Shown here piece after piece: positions 24,701 through 39,700 of a stretch of DNA of 64,000 bases; position 1 is the first letter of the stretch, and the number at the start of each line of letters is the position of its first letter. The DNA comes from Pteria penguin (lineage: Eukaryota > Mollusca > Bivalvia > Pterioida > Pteriidae), in assembly GCA_035048485.1 (NCBI GenBank), contig CM068588.1, positions 1,364,001 through 1,428,000 on the forward strand, written 5' to 3'. Below the pieces are notes generated by a model. The model did not search any database, was not told the origin of the DNA, and was given only the letters and a program-made list of their open reading frames with translations. Position numbers and translations under genes: made by a program.

Positions 24701-27700
24701 TAATCTAAACAACAAAAATGAAAGTCAACATCATATAGTCAGAGGTCAATTGGGGTTATTCATATCACATGAGACAATGTTCTCAGATTAGGTTTCATTT
24801 ATTTTTAAATCTAAGCAGATAATGAAAATGTTATTATGTATTAATCTTACATCCTTTAAAAGTTTTTAAGTTTTCTTATTTAAGTGTTTGTGTTATAGGT
24901 AAGCCTGCTTTTCTTTTTTTTTTGTTGTTTTGTTTTTGGTTTTTAAGTCTTTGAGTTTCAAGTTCATCTGTATTTTTGCATGCACTTCTTATGTTCTTCA
25001 ACAAATTATAAACTTTGAAATCAACTCCCCTCCACCTTCCACTCCGGCCACCATCCCCATTTCAAAATCTTTCTAAGCCCCTTAAAAAGAGGGGAGGGAT
25101 GGCAAGTCTGTAAGATTAAAGGATGTTTTACATCATAGCTGAATTAACTCAGAATGAAAATTACACGTAGAATAATAGTTAGATAGCCAAAACCGATGCA
25201 AAGCGTAAATTATAAATTGTTGATGGTTTCATACATCAAAAGATTGTTACAGGGAATTTCCATCTGCAAGTAATAGCGCAATCTGAAATGATCTAGTTTC
25301 CCTACAAAGATTTTTAACATCTGAAATTCCCTATCAAAATGATGGACGTGGGACAGCATCCGACTGCGATTGGCAACATTCCGACTGTGAATTACCTAAA
25401 TGCAATAAATCGTCAAATTTCGTTACAGCAAAACAAGTCTGATTCATTCATGTGATAAACATAGCTCATCAATGAATAAGTTGCAATTTTCTGCAACAAG
25501 AAGTGTGGTTAACATAAAGTTTTCAGGTATACATCAGAGTGTCATATACATTTTAGTGGTTTCAAACAGTGCTGCTACAAATGGACTGGTAGTATTATTA
25601 ACTAATCAATGAATATTCATAAAGACATACTCTTCTATGGCCTGCAATCTTTCCTCAGATCGGCCAACTTTTTCAAATACCAAGTCCTTCAATGTGTCCT
25701 CAAATAGGTCTGGAGGTTTGTCAAATAGGCTACACATATACCCTTTCTGTTTAAGAAAATAAGACACATAGATTATGTCATATAAAATACAGTGGTAGAA
25801 ATTGAAATATGATGAGCCTGCAGTCTTAACCTTTGTTAAGGCTTAAATAAAAATGTGATCCAGTCAAAGAGAAAGATCGAAAGAAGTCATACATTACCCG
25901 CTATTCATTTTTCAGAAGTGTGATTCCTAACAACCAGCCAGACAGACAGACGGATACCAGAAAAAGTGACCCCTATACACTATGTTGCTTCACAGTCAAA
26001 AAACAATAAGGCATACATCACATTTATTTCTATTTGATGTTTTGGTTTAATACCACACCAAGAATAAAATGCAGACTGCACAGAGGTCATTGCCCTTCAT
26101 TACAATACTGATGATGGTTTCACTGCCTTCAGCTTAAGTTATTGAAGATGATACAGAAATCAAAGCATTCCTACCCATGTGGTTTCTGGTCCATTTGGAT
26201 GTAGTATTGGCACGGGTTCGGCACTCAATAATCCCAAGCTGAGGATGCCCTTCATCGTATCGGCAAAACCCTGAAATAACGATATAATTATCATCAAGAG
26301 TAACGATATAATTATTACTGAGAGTAACCACATAATTACTACTGAGAGTAACGATATAATTATTACTGAGAGTAACCACATAATTACTACTGAGAGTAAC
26401 GATATAATTATTACTGAGAGTAACCATATAATTATTACTGAGAGTAACCACATAATTACTACTGAGGGTGACGATATAATTATTACTGAGAGTATCGATA
26501 ATTATTACTGAGAGTAACCATATAATTATTACTGAGAGTAACCACATAATTACTACTGAGAGTAACGATATAATTATTACTGAGAGTAACCACATAATTA
26601 CTACTGAGAGTAACGATATAATTATTACTGAGAGTAATGATATAATTATTACTGAGAGTATCGATAATTATTACTGAGAGTAACGATATAATTATTACTG
26701 AGAGTAACCACATAATTACTACTGAGGGTGACGATATAATTATTACTGAGAGTATCGATAATTATTACTGAGAGTAACCATATAATTATTACTGAGAGTA
26801 ACCATATAATTATTACCGAGAGTAACGATATAATTATTACTGAGAGTAACGATATAATTATTACTGAGAGTAATGATATAATTATTACTGAGAGTAACGA
26901 TATAATTATTACTGAGAGTAACGATATAATTATTACTGAGAGTAACAATATAATTATTACTGAGAGTAACGATATAATTATTACTGAGAGTAACGATATA
27001 ATTATTACTGAGAGTAACCACATAATTACTACTGAGAGTAACGATATAATTATTACTGAGAGTATCAATAATTATTACTTAGGGTAACGATATAATTATT
27101 ACTGAGAGTAACGATATAATTATTACTGAGAGTAACGATATAATTATTACTGAGAGTAACGATATAATTATTACTGAGAGTAACAATATAATTATTACTG
27201 AGGGTAACGATATAATTATTACTGAGAGTAACGATATAATTATTACTGAGAGTAACAATATAATTATCACTGAGAGTAATGATATAATTATTACTGAGAG
27301 TAACAATAATTATTACTGAGAGTAACGATATAATTATTACTGAGAGTAACGATATAATTATTACCGAGAGTAACGATATAATTATTACTGAGAGTAACGA
27401 TATAATTATTACTGAGAGTAATGATATAATTATCACTGAGAGTAACGATATAATTATTACTGAGAGTAACGATATAATTATTACTGAGAGTAACAATATA
27501 ATTATTACTGAGAGTAACGATATAATTATTACTGAGAGTAACAATATAATTATTACTGAGAGTAACGATATAATTATTACTGAGAGTAACGATATAATTA
27601 TTACTGAGAGTAACAATATAATTATTACTGAGGGTAACGATATAATTATTACTGAGAGTAACGATATAATTATTACTGAGAGTAACAATATAATTATCAC

Positions 27701-30700
27701 TGAGAGTAACGATATAATTATTACTGAGAGTAACAATAATTATTACTGAGAGTAACGATATAATTATTACTGAGAGTAACGATATAATTATTACTGAGAG
27801 TAATGATATAATTATTACTTGGAATAAAAAACGCTGAAGCTTTCAAGTAGTACGGATTATAAATTTAACTTACTTCTCTTACTTTACAATTTGATTTACA
27901 AACAAAGGTATAGTTGTTTGGTTTTTGAACTGTAATATTTGATTGAAATAGGAGTATTTATCATACATTTAATGCTGCACTGTACTAAACTACAAGCTTG
28001 ATTTTGGTCATGTTTATCCTGTACATGGCCAAGACAATATGGCTATAATTTTTTTATAGCATAGACTGAAAGTCCACAATTTACAACACTGATCCCGTAA
28101 GTTTTTATATTCATCTTTAATTAGCACTGCTAAGGTAAACACAATACTTATTTAGCTGAATTTTAGCATTCACACCAATAAAATAAAATCCACAATTTCA
28201 CCTTGTATCTAATGGTGCCCCTGAGGACAGTAGAAGCTGCATCTATTCCATACTCCTTCGTGTAAATGGTGGAGTCTCTGTTAGGGAATCCCTCTAGGTG
28301 AAATCCTGGCATGAACTTCAGGTCCTGAGTCGAGTTTAGCAAACCACCATTCGGTGAAATCTCTACAACCTGAAATACACATTATAAATAGCCTATTATT
28401 CAGGCAAATGTAGAGAACCTTGGGAAAATTTCTACCATTAAAACAGGTGTTAGTTATTACTTCGAGACATCTTCTTAAATGAGATTGTATGAGATTCATG
28501 TTTATTTATTCTACAAATGCTTCTTGATATACCTGGAAATCATTCTCCTTATCAACTACAGTATTAAATATATGGAAAAGTGTTACAGGATTTCTTTGAG
28601 ATATTTGGCCAAGATATTACAGAATCTCATTGAAACACAAAGTTATCTCTACGATCTCAAAGAATATCTCAGATGCTTAGGTCATCATCACAGAGATATT
28701 ATTCTGACTTAACATTATTTCAGTATGATATTTAACCGAAATACACAGTTATCTTTGAGATCTCATACAAAATCTCATATATCATTGAGATATCTAAATG
28801 ATGATCTGTGAGTTATTTGAGATATGAAATGATCTGACATTTCTAATGGTTAACCAAGATATCCCACAATTCTCTGAGACAATATCCTAAAGATAACTGA
28901 CTTATCCATCACATATTCTCATTGAGAAAACTTGCATAAATTTTTTAAAGATTTCTGATTGAGATGTCAAATGATCCAAGATATTCACTCTGTTACCTTA
29001 AAGATATCTGACTAAAGAATAAGCTCTGTGATAGAACATAATTTCAAGGAGATGCTTACCTGGTCATTCAAGAGATATTTGGCCAAGATATCACAAAATC
29101 TTACCAAGATACTACATTTGTACTTACACAGTTATCATCGAGATATTTAGCTCCATTGAGACAATTCATCAAAACACCACGTGGGAACCAACTGCAGCAG
29201 AAATAAATTCCCAAGATATTATGCATGGAGTATCACGTTATAATTCTTGTAATTGATAAATCCAATATTTTTGTATGAAAGACAAAAGATTGATAGTTAC
29301 TGTATTGTTTCATCTTATCCTGAATCCATTTTTAAAATAATGAAATAAATTATGTTTAAAAATTATTCTACTACTCTAGAAAAAGAGAACAGGTTCCTGG
29401 TGTTTCAACGGTCATCATAAAGTATTCAAATTTCAATAGACATATTCAGTGTGGTCCAAATAGTTTAATTGGGTATGTATTTATAGTAGTGTAGTGAATA
29501 TCGTGTAGTAAATTGTAATCTGTAATAATCTAAGGTGGTATAATTGGTTACCTGAATTTATACTTGAGAGGTGTGTTGGTGTGTTCTGGGGCTGGTAAAC
29601 CACCGCACCACGATACAAACGAAGTTATCTGAAATAACATAAGCAAAACCGTCTGAAGGCATTGTAAATTCTATAATCAACAAAACACTTTAACATGTAC
29701 ACTAATTGGTAAATGTTTCCATTAGTGAATGCCTAAGAAGTCCAAGCTGGTACTGGCCGACAAGTTAAATCCGGACAGTTGGTTAAAATGTGAAATGAAC
29801 AAATTTTAAAATGTCCATTGGTATACAGTTTAAAAAGATGTTGTTCTTTCAAGTTGTGGTGTTATAATTGCTTGAAATGGTTAAAACTTACTTGAAATAG
29901 TTAATAAGTAACAAAAACAGCAATCGTCTGGATACAGCATGCGTTTGGATCTATCTTCCCCACCACTATGGCTGTATGACTGATCACCTTTTATAAGATG
30001 GTTTTGATATGCATCCGGTTTTACGATACAATTTTTATCATTACATGTATTAATATTTATCCTTCTATTTCACTTTAACAGATCACTGTATAGTCTAATT
30101 ACATGATCAGTGAGTCACACTCTTCATAAAACAATGACTCACTGGGTCGTCACACTCTTCATAAAACGATGACTCACTGGGTCGTCACACTCTTCATAAA
30201 ACGGTGACTCACTGGGTCATCACACTCTTCATATAACGATGACTCACTGGGTCATCACACTCTTCATAAAACAGTGACTCACTGGGTCATCACACTCTTC
30301 ATAAAACGGTGACTCACTGGATCATCAGACACTAAGAGATCTGTTTATGGAATAGCTAATTAAGTCAGTGTCCCATGTTAAGATCTACAGCAAGTCAGAA
30401 TTTGAAGCTCACAGTGTACACAACGAAAGCCTCCACTAACAGAATCCTATCTTACCTTTCCGCCTGCATCTGTTACTTCATCAAAACATTCCATAGCGAG
30501 CATATGATCAATTCCTGGATCAACTCCTACTTCATTCATGATTGTGATTCCAGCTCCTTCTGCCCTAAAGATGATATTAACACAGTGAAAAGATTTTGTC
30601 CCGCAAAAGAAAGAAAAGAAATACATGATTAAACATATAACACTGAGAAATTCTAAGGGGTGCAGGAGATTTCATACTGACTAATCAGTAACGTCCAGGG

Positions 30701-33700
30701 TTTTGATGCATTAGTCTCAGGGATTTTTTCTGTTCTTCGATAGAATGATTTTAGTCTATGGGTTCATGGTTTGAAGATAATAGTCAGCAAAGCATTTTTG
30801 CACAATTTATTTTCAAAAACTTAAAATTAAGTGTTTTTATCCAAGACTGCTCTGTACCATCCCTGGTAACCCAAATTATGAAATTTTCTCAATGTGCAAT
30901 TGTTAATCAGTACTGTGGGAATCTGTATTCCCAAACAACAGGATAATTCATCGTTATTCAAAGAGAAATCTCTCTCCCTGCTTAATTTCTTATCATCAAA
31001 TACAATCCCATCAACTTACTTCTAACACCATAAAACTCATCCTATGATCAACTTGATACATAGATATAAGAAGGCTTGTTGCAGCTACATAAGCACGACA
31101 TGTCCCAACATGACAAGAAAATTATATGTATTCGTTAAATTATGTCTTTCGTATCGTGTTTCTAAAAATGTATTCAGAGCCTGTATGTCTGCCAGTCATC
31201 ATCTCTATAATGTTATGATATTTAGGTTATACTGAAAACAATGAAATGTATGTACCAGTAATAAGGGAATTAAGGCTTATCCATGCATTGTGATTTTCTT
31301 TTCTTCAAAAAACAAATTTTCACGCATGTCCGTATACATGTAAAATATTTTAAGCAAATGTGTTGGGGCAAAGCACGGCGAGACACAAATTTAGATGTAT
31401 GAAATTCCCCGAAAATTTCCCATTCATACACTTTGTCCCTGATGAAATACACATACCGGTAATAAACAGTATATTTTCACTGATAAATTTCCATCTGTAA
31501 AATGATTTCATACCGACAAGGATTATTCTTTGTGAAATATGACTATATCATAGATGAAATACTGTTTCAAAGCATGTTTTTAATTTTAATTACAATTTCA
31601 TCCTATTAACATGTTGAATCTTACTTGCATCTTAAAATTTTAATGAAAATGAATTCAACAGAAGTAAACTATATTGAACCTGAGCTTTATAATTCTCTGA
31701 AGTTTCTCTGATTTTTCAGATATCCTTAATTTTCCCTGAGGGATTTTATTTCATAATTTTCCCTGTTTTCCAGAATCTGTGGCCACTCTTTGAAGGCTAA
31801 ACTTTATCAAACTTGGTCCTTAATGTTGTAAAAATTATTTTTCAAATATCATGATGTATGTTTCTGATGACTGATATATTGAAAATAGTCCTAATTCTGT
31901 ACTTAAATAAAGAAGAATCCTTTTTACATTTTATCAAATTAATTCAATTTGAGCAGATGGATAATTGACACATGAAGGTCAAATGAAATTCTAAAGAGCT
32001 GACATGTTAAAGAAGATGAATGACAAAGTTGGATTAGAAAATCTCACTTTACATTTCAATTTAAGTGAGATAATATGATAGCAGTAGACATAAACTTACT
32101 TCTCATGTAGATCTCGAGCTCTCATTTCAGGTGATAACATGATAGCAGTACACATAAACTTATTTCTCATGTAGAGCTCTCATTTCAGGTGATAATATGA
32201 TAGCAGTAGACATAAACTTACTTCTCATGTAGAGCTCTCATTTCAGGTGATAATATGATAGCAGTAGACATAAACTTACTTCTCATGTAGAGTTCTCATT
32301 TCAGGTGATAATATGATAGCAGTAGACATAAACTTACTTCTCATGTAGAGCTCTCATTTCAGGGGAGACATAGCTTGCAGTAACCATGTGCTTTCTGTAT
32401 TTGATACAGAGTTTAGCTATCATGGGATGTAAGACATATGGCAGAAGGCTGAAACACAAAATCTAATAATGTAAAATCAATCTACTTCTGAAAAAGAATA
32501 AAGTTGAAGAAAAATCAATAAAGAAATAAAACCAAGATGTGTTGTTATTACATGTATATAATTATGAAGACTGATTCAAAGTTGCACAACAGAATGAGTA
32601 TAAAGGTCCAAAGAAATTAACTTGCACAATAGAAATCAATGTCTGAACAAAATTCCCTTTATTCTTGACATATGTACATCATAACAACAGAATTATCAAG
32701 AGACCTTTACTAATTTTCTTTGAACTTTCCCTTTTCTCCTCTTTTGGAATATGAAAAGACTCACTTCTCCATTTAAAAATCTAATATAACCAAACGAGTG
32801 ATCCTTTGTGCCAATTTTGATTGAAAATGTTCATGTGGTACTAGAGAATGAATTGAAAATATATGAGACTCAGTATCATGCTGACAACAGACAAATACTT
32901 CACTAAGGTAAGTTATAAAGCTTGACTCTGATAAGCTATAGAGCTTGACTCTGGTAACATAAGAAGCTTGACTCAGGTAAATTATGAAGCTTGATGCAGG
33001 TAAGCTATAAAGCTTGACTCTGATAAGTTATAAAGCTTGACTCAGGTAAACTATAAAGCTTGACTCTGATACATTTTAAGTGATGAAGCTTGACTCTGAT
33101 AAGTTATGAAGCTTGACTAAGGTAAGTTATGAAACTTGACTGAGGTAAGGTATAAAGCTGGACTCAGGTAAGCTATAAAGTTTGACTCAGGTAAGTTATG
33201 AAACTTGACTCAGGTAAGCTATAAAGCTGGACTCAGGTAAGCTATAAAACTTGACTCAGGTAAGCTTTAAAGAATCACATTCACAGCATACCTGACTACA
33301 ATGTCATACTCTGGTAGGATTCTCTCAAGCTCCTCTGGCTTTTGCTGTACGTCCAGTAGAAGGGTCTCAGCAGCAGAACAATGAGAAGAGACGATGTCCA
33401 GCTGATCTCGTAACTGTGATGCTACAAGGTCAACAAAACATCGTAATAAGGGAGAACAAAGTGAACAGACTGGAGTGGCCATAGGGTAACATAATATAAG
33501 AAGGTTAATTATGCTATGTTAGATAAAGGTTTGGATTCTAACGCTACCCTCTTGTGTGGCAAAATTGGTGTGCAGAAGAAAAGGGGTGGGGGAAGCAGAT
33601 TGGATCTATAATAAAATGGTGAAATGGTTAAGGCAAGAATCTAAAAATTAAGCAAATGTGACCATATAACTAATGCAATCAACTTCAAGGTTTGTTTTTC

Positions 33701-36700
33701 ATATTATAAGCACAAAATTCAACTGGGCTCATATGAAAGAAACCTGAGAGAATCAAATTAACTTTAAACACAACAGATGTTTAATTATGTACTAACCTAC
33801 TGTGACCTGGATGTCGTCGGATCGTGACAGATATTCTACAGCTGGTAACGAGACATAGCCTGACCCCAGGAGCAGCACACGCTTCTGTCCTGGATTAGTT
33901 ACCTGAGCCTTATGTGAAGATCTTCTAAATGAATAAAGTGTTTCAGTAATTAGTGAAATGCTACATTTCTTTCAGTTTAATAAAATGAACACTATTTTAC
34001 TGTGAGTGTATCATTAATGTCCCCATACTCATGGCAGTCTTGCTAGATCATATCAAAGAAGATAGGTCATTTAATCACTGCAGGTACTTTGTAAAATGTG
34101 CTTAAATTATTATCCGAGTGTATCTTCACGATATTCAGAAAATCAACATTCACATAAATTAATACATGTGAGGTCAAAATCAAATCAGAGGTCAAGTTAT
34201 AGGATCAAGGCATAACAGAAATGCAATTTCTTAACCAGTTTAATATTTCAGGTTCAATGAACCCATTTATCAATATATTATAAACCACCATCATATATGC
34301 ATTATACATGGCAAGAAACAATAGCACTAAGGCCGGGAAAAAAAAGTGTGCTCAGAGTTCCTGACTGACAACACTTTCTGCTTTAAAGTTTTATCACCCC
34401 TGGGTTTTTTCTTTTCAAAATATTTCTTTAATCATTCTTGGTTCCAAAATACAAATCACCACAGAATCTTTTCAGCACTTTAATACATGGAAACTATAAA
34501 ATGAGCTAATGCATGCAAACATTGCAAGGACACCAAACTTTTATGGCATGATACGGATCAGAAAGAATGCAAGCTGGGTGCAAAAATAGGAAATAAAATC
34601 TGACCTACACCCACTATTTCACCAATGTAACCCTATATATATACTGTTTGACTGCCTAACAGAATTTTGATATTGCACTACAGTGTAATATACCTTCTAT
34701 AATGAGCTACATTGTTATATAATTTGTATATTTTCCCATGCGTATATCATTACTCCACTCCCATTTTATTCATACCACCGTAACAAATGTGGGATACACA
34801 ATCGGTTCCGTATTACATAAAGGACATTCTGAATGGTGCTTAATGTTCTGTATGAACAATCAAGTGCTATTAAATTACCATTGTTTACCTTTAAATTGTA
34901 ATTGTACCTCATATGAATTTGATTTATATGTACACAACTTATTTCAATAATGAACATATCATGAATTAATTTAAATTTACATATATGAATTGTATATGTA
35001 ATGCCTCATTCCAATCAAACGAATATGCATCACATTTTGGATTACTCTAGATACAACTCCCATTAACTAATGCAATTTGAATTGCACTAACATAGTTAAT
35101 TTTATATGCAAATTGAATTCAGTGCAATAAAAGCACACTAGAGCATGATTGTAGAACATATGTCCCCACTGTGAGTTTTATTTCATGGCAGCTACAAAGC
35201 TTTCAAAAGCTAGCATGTGTCATGAGTTTAAAGGGCCAAAACTCCAATAAAATACCCCCAGAAATGATCTTGACCTTTGACCTATTGTCCCCAAAATCAA
35301 AAGGAATCCTTCCCTTTGATAAGATTCAATATATTGTACATCCAAATATATTTTGTATAGATGAATGGTACTTGATTTATCACTTATTTATTGGGAACCA
35401 ATAATTTCAATGGTGACCTTGAATACCACAAAACTGAGAGGCATCTTCAACTTTTGATAAAGCCAGTGTGGCTCAGTGAATGAGGTGTTCTCCATATGAC
35501 CAAAAGGTCCCGGGTTCAACACCCCCCACCTCATGAGGGCAACAGTGTCCTGTCTTTCAATGAGAGTGTAAAAACCAAGGTGTCATGTCACGGTAGGCAT
35601 GTAAAAGATTGCTCACTACCTCAAGTAGGTCTGATGCAAAGGTAAAAATTTCTATGCAATGCATGAGGCAGATACCATTACCATATATGAGAACTAGCTG
35701 TTGATTGGCGTAAAACAATAATCAATCAATCAATCTCTCAGATGTGACAATAAAAACCGAGGTCCCACGTCATGGTAAGCCTGGCAAGTAAAAGATCCCT
35801 CACTGCTTCGGGTGGGTCTGTTGTATAGGTATAAATTTATATGCAATGTATCAGGCAGATGCCATCACCATATACATAAAATAATCATGGAATGAAATAA
35901 AATCAATAATCAATTTATCAAATTCTCATATTAGCCAACATATTAAAATTCTATTTGTATGGGATGAATGGTGATTGATTAATTGTCCAGAATCAATAAT
36001 TACAATTTATTTTTACCAGTAAAACAGTGACCTTTGACTTATTGTATCAATATCAATGGGCATCTTCCATTTTAATAAGTATCCATATATCCAAATTTGG
36101 TTTGAATAGGATGTAAGGGAATTAGTCTTTAGTTATCATCCAGAAATCAACTGCGTAATGAAATGACAGTGCAGGCAAACAAACACTAACTGCCCCCACC
36201 AGGAGTAACATCAGTTACAACAGATTAGGCTTAAAAAAAATATCTTTGTTTCCTGTAACCCGACCAACCCCTCAAAAATGGCGCCGACTCTGATTTTTTT
36301 TTTCGCCATTTACAAGCGCCACCATTTCTTGAATCGAAATTATGGAATCAGTTTTCTGAAACTTCACATTGTTGTTATTTCCAGTGTTTTTAAAAGAAAT
36401 ATGGCGACCCCCATGGCATCAAGCCTCCTCGTACATGAAGAATTATGTTGAACAATACCTTTTATTATACATTATGTTTGTCCATCTGAATGTCAAGACA
36501 TTTTCCATAGAAAAAAAAAAAAAAAAAACCAGAAAAGCCTACCTACCGACCCTATCTTTTTAGTTCATGTTACAGGAAACAAACATATTTTTTTTTTTGG
36601 GCCTAATGTAGACTCCATCATATCTGGCTACAAAATGTTGTCATCTATATTATCATGATATCAATGGAGCCACATGATACTGCATTACTCTCAAAGTTTA

Positions 36701-39700
36701 TTTATGAATGTAAAACACATATTCAGAAGAAACATATGTTTTAGCCATTTATCTTCTGTGTATATGTAGCAATAGTTAATTAAAATTAGGCATACATCAC
36801 TTTCACAGGAGTTTAACATGAATCAATTTATTCACATTAAATCATGTTTACTATGTGAATGCACAAAACTGATTCAAATTAAATTCAGGTGAACCCCAAA
36901 CATGTACAAATCTCTATTGAAATATAGATACAGCTGGAGTGAGTCTATATAAGCTTATACCTGAAGAAGTCCATATCCGATTCAAATCTGATACATTTTT
37001 ATCAGAATGTTAATATATCATTGGTTATTATACTTCAATTAAGGTAACAAGTCACAAAGTATGCATTAAAGCAATAACTTTCAAACCCCAAGTGAAATTT
37101 CTATCAAGTGACCTACATCTATGGTTCTAGTAGGCTAGCTCCTTAATTTCTTAGCAAGACTAGTCCCAGTCAATATTTACTTGGTACAGGTCAGTATCTA
37201 ACTGGTTCTGGTCAATATCTTAGTAGAAACTGTTGATATTCTTCATAAAGTTATAGTATGCATTAGATTTAAAATGAAGTAAAGTTATGATTTATTATTG
37301 ATATCTGTGCAATATCTGTAAGAAGCTGATGTCTCGTCTTTGCAGCTATACACTTGTATAGCATACGACTCTGGGGGTTACCCTAAATGTGGCATTCATA
37401 TAGGGGCATTTAAAATTTGTTATCAAACAAAATACAAACATACTCTGTATAAATTTTATACAATATCTAGGTAGGCATTCTATAAAACTGGGAAGATGGA
37501 AGGGGTAGAGGTAAATACATGTATAATAATTAACAAAACTTGCCTAAGGTCATTTATATACTTATGGTTGGGGAAGGGGGGGTGTTGGTTGTAGAGGGGT
37601 TAGTGAATACTTACGAAACTTGCTGCCTAAGGTCATTTATGTACTCATGGTTGGCCGTTAGTGCTCCATTGGATGTTATACAAGCCTACAAAAAAGAAAG
37701 TAACAAATCTGAGATAATCAGTCAAAATATTCCAAAGGGAATGCAATAAATCCTGTTTGTGTTCTTTATAGAATTTACATAGAGTCAAGATGTGAGACAT
37801 TTATAAGTTCATGTTCCCTTGATAAAGGTAACAAAGTGTAGAAACAGAGCAACGCAAACAGAAATCTGAGATACGTCATTATAGACTCGTAGACCAACAG
37901 CAGTCAATCAGAATATTTCTTTATCATGCTAAATCGGAAGGAAAAAAAGTGCCAATTAAAGAGTCTAGACATCTGAATGAGAGAATTCAACTGATCAGAA
38001 TATCAATATACATGTACTACTGTGAAATACTTTAAATTTGTGTAGATCAAAATTTCATGGTCTTTGTGGTTGCTTGCACCCACAAATTTACATTCCACAA
38101 AATAAAATGTTACAAAAACAATAAATAACAAGAAACCGCCAAAGAAAGTATGATTGAAATGCAAAAGAAATTTGAAACAAGGTCAAAAGTCATGATATCT
38201 ACTGAACGCTCTGGTCATAAAGAACCTATGTTTGAAGTATCAAAGCCCTATCGTTATTGATTCAAAACATGCACAAGATATAGCCAAAATTAAAGTTTTT
38301 TGAAAGTAAGTCAAAGGCCAAGGTCACCAGGTCAAAAGTCATGGCATAATTTGAAAACTCTGGTCATAAAGAATTTGAGCGTGAAGTATAATGTTTATAC
38401 TCTGATTAGTTGCTGAAATTTCGCTTCAACCAGAAACTTTACCAAAATTGCTTTGCAATCTGGTCAAATATCGCTGTAGCTGGAAGCTTAACTTATCTAC
38501 TTCCATCTGCTTATGAAGGTCATTTATGCATTTTAACCTCTCAGTCATATTGCCAAAGCAGGAAGTCAATTGATCCAGAGTGTATGTATGGTAAAACTAC
38601 AGGTAATTATTGTTGAATAAACACTGACCCCAACTTAAATTATAAAATGACCATTGATTAGTGAAATGAACTAAGTAGATCAATTAATCATTTATAAATA
38701 ATTTATTCAAATCATTGTTATTTCACATTTTTTTATCCCGTAAACTGCCTTTTCTGTCCAATATATATATATATATCTAGAGATGTCACATGAACAAACA
38801 TTTGATTCTTTCTCTTTTCCATCAGGGATGCCGTCCACAAAATCATAAATCAACAAAGTTATATTCTGTGGTGAAAGCAATAAAATTGGAACTCGCAAAT
38901 TAAAGAATAAGTATAGGTGCACATCATAAAGAACAGAGGTTGACTAATTAAGATACATTCACATTATTAACACTGATGAAAAAATAACATGAACCCATTA
39001 AAACAAATCTAAGTTTTTTAGAATACATCACTATCATACGACACAAATTGATACTTCTAGTAACAACCATCATACGTACTCCTTTAACGATTGGTGACAC
39101 ATCAAACTCCTCAAACGGCTTCATAGCATCCGACTTCAGCTACAAAATAAAAATGAATGCACTGGAAATGAATGTTACGTACTGCTTGTAGCCTACAGTA
39201 ACTCTAACAGAAAATATCACTCAGAAAAGGAAAACGCAGTACAGCAAAGTTCAAATACATAACATGTGCAGACAGTACTGTGCAAGCAGTACGGTCATTA
39301 AAAGTGAGGTCAGTTTTTTATGATATGTTCAAACCGTAAAACCTCTGAAGTTGCTTTAATTCAACAATTTTTTGGTTTGAATGGGAATAGGATATGAAAT
39401 ATAAAAGAAAAGGACCCTGTCCTTTAGTGTCTTACCATGTCACTAACAAATGGAAATAAAAGGTCACCGAAGAAATTGGTGGCTTCCTTTGGGATCTGTG
39501 CCGGCATGTTATCAATTGAACAAATCAGAACGCCGCTGCCATTAAAACTACAATTTGAAGAATATCATCATGTTATTTGTATATTACATCATTTATTCTA
39601 TGATAATCAAAGCACTTCATGCGCTTCAAATATGAGTAACTTTCATCAAATTTAAAACCAACCTTTCTGTTTCCATGTTCTGTTCTGCATCATACAAGCA

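Noticed and set aside
26134..27736. Long minus-strand open frames of up to 223 codons rich in Leu-Ser-Val-Ile and Thr-Leu-Ser-Asn-Asn-Tyr
   Set aside because: They are translations of the 24-bp array, whose length is a multiple of three and lacks stops; the same DNA is open in more than one frame. No independent coding signal.
28500..29120. Many GAGATAT/ATATCTC-like words in AASS intron 16, suggesting an array
   Set aside because: Spacing is irregular and no unit can be aligned, so it is at most very old repeat debris or compositional bias.
30110..30325. Regular 35-bp repeats resembling a CRISPR array at first glance
   Set aside because: Units are directly adjacent with no unique spacers, and the context is a eukaryotic intron. 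The same applies to the arrays at 26279, 32900 and 57395.
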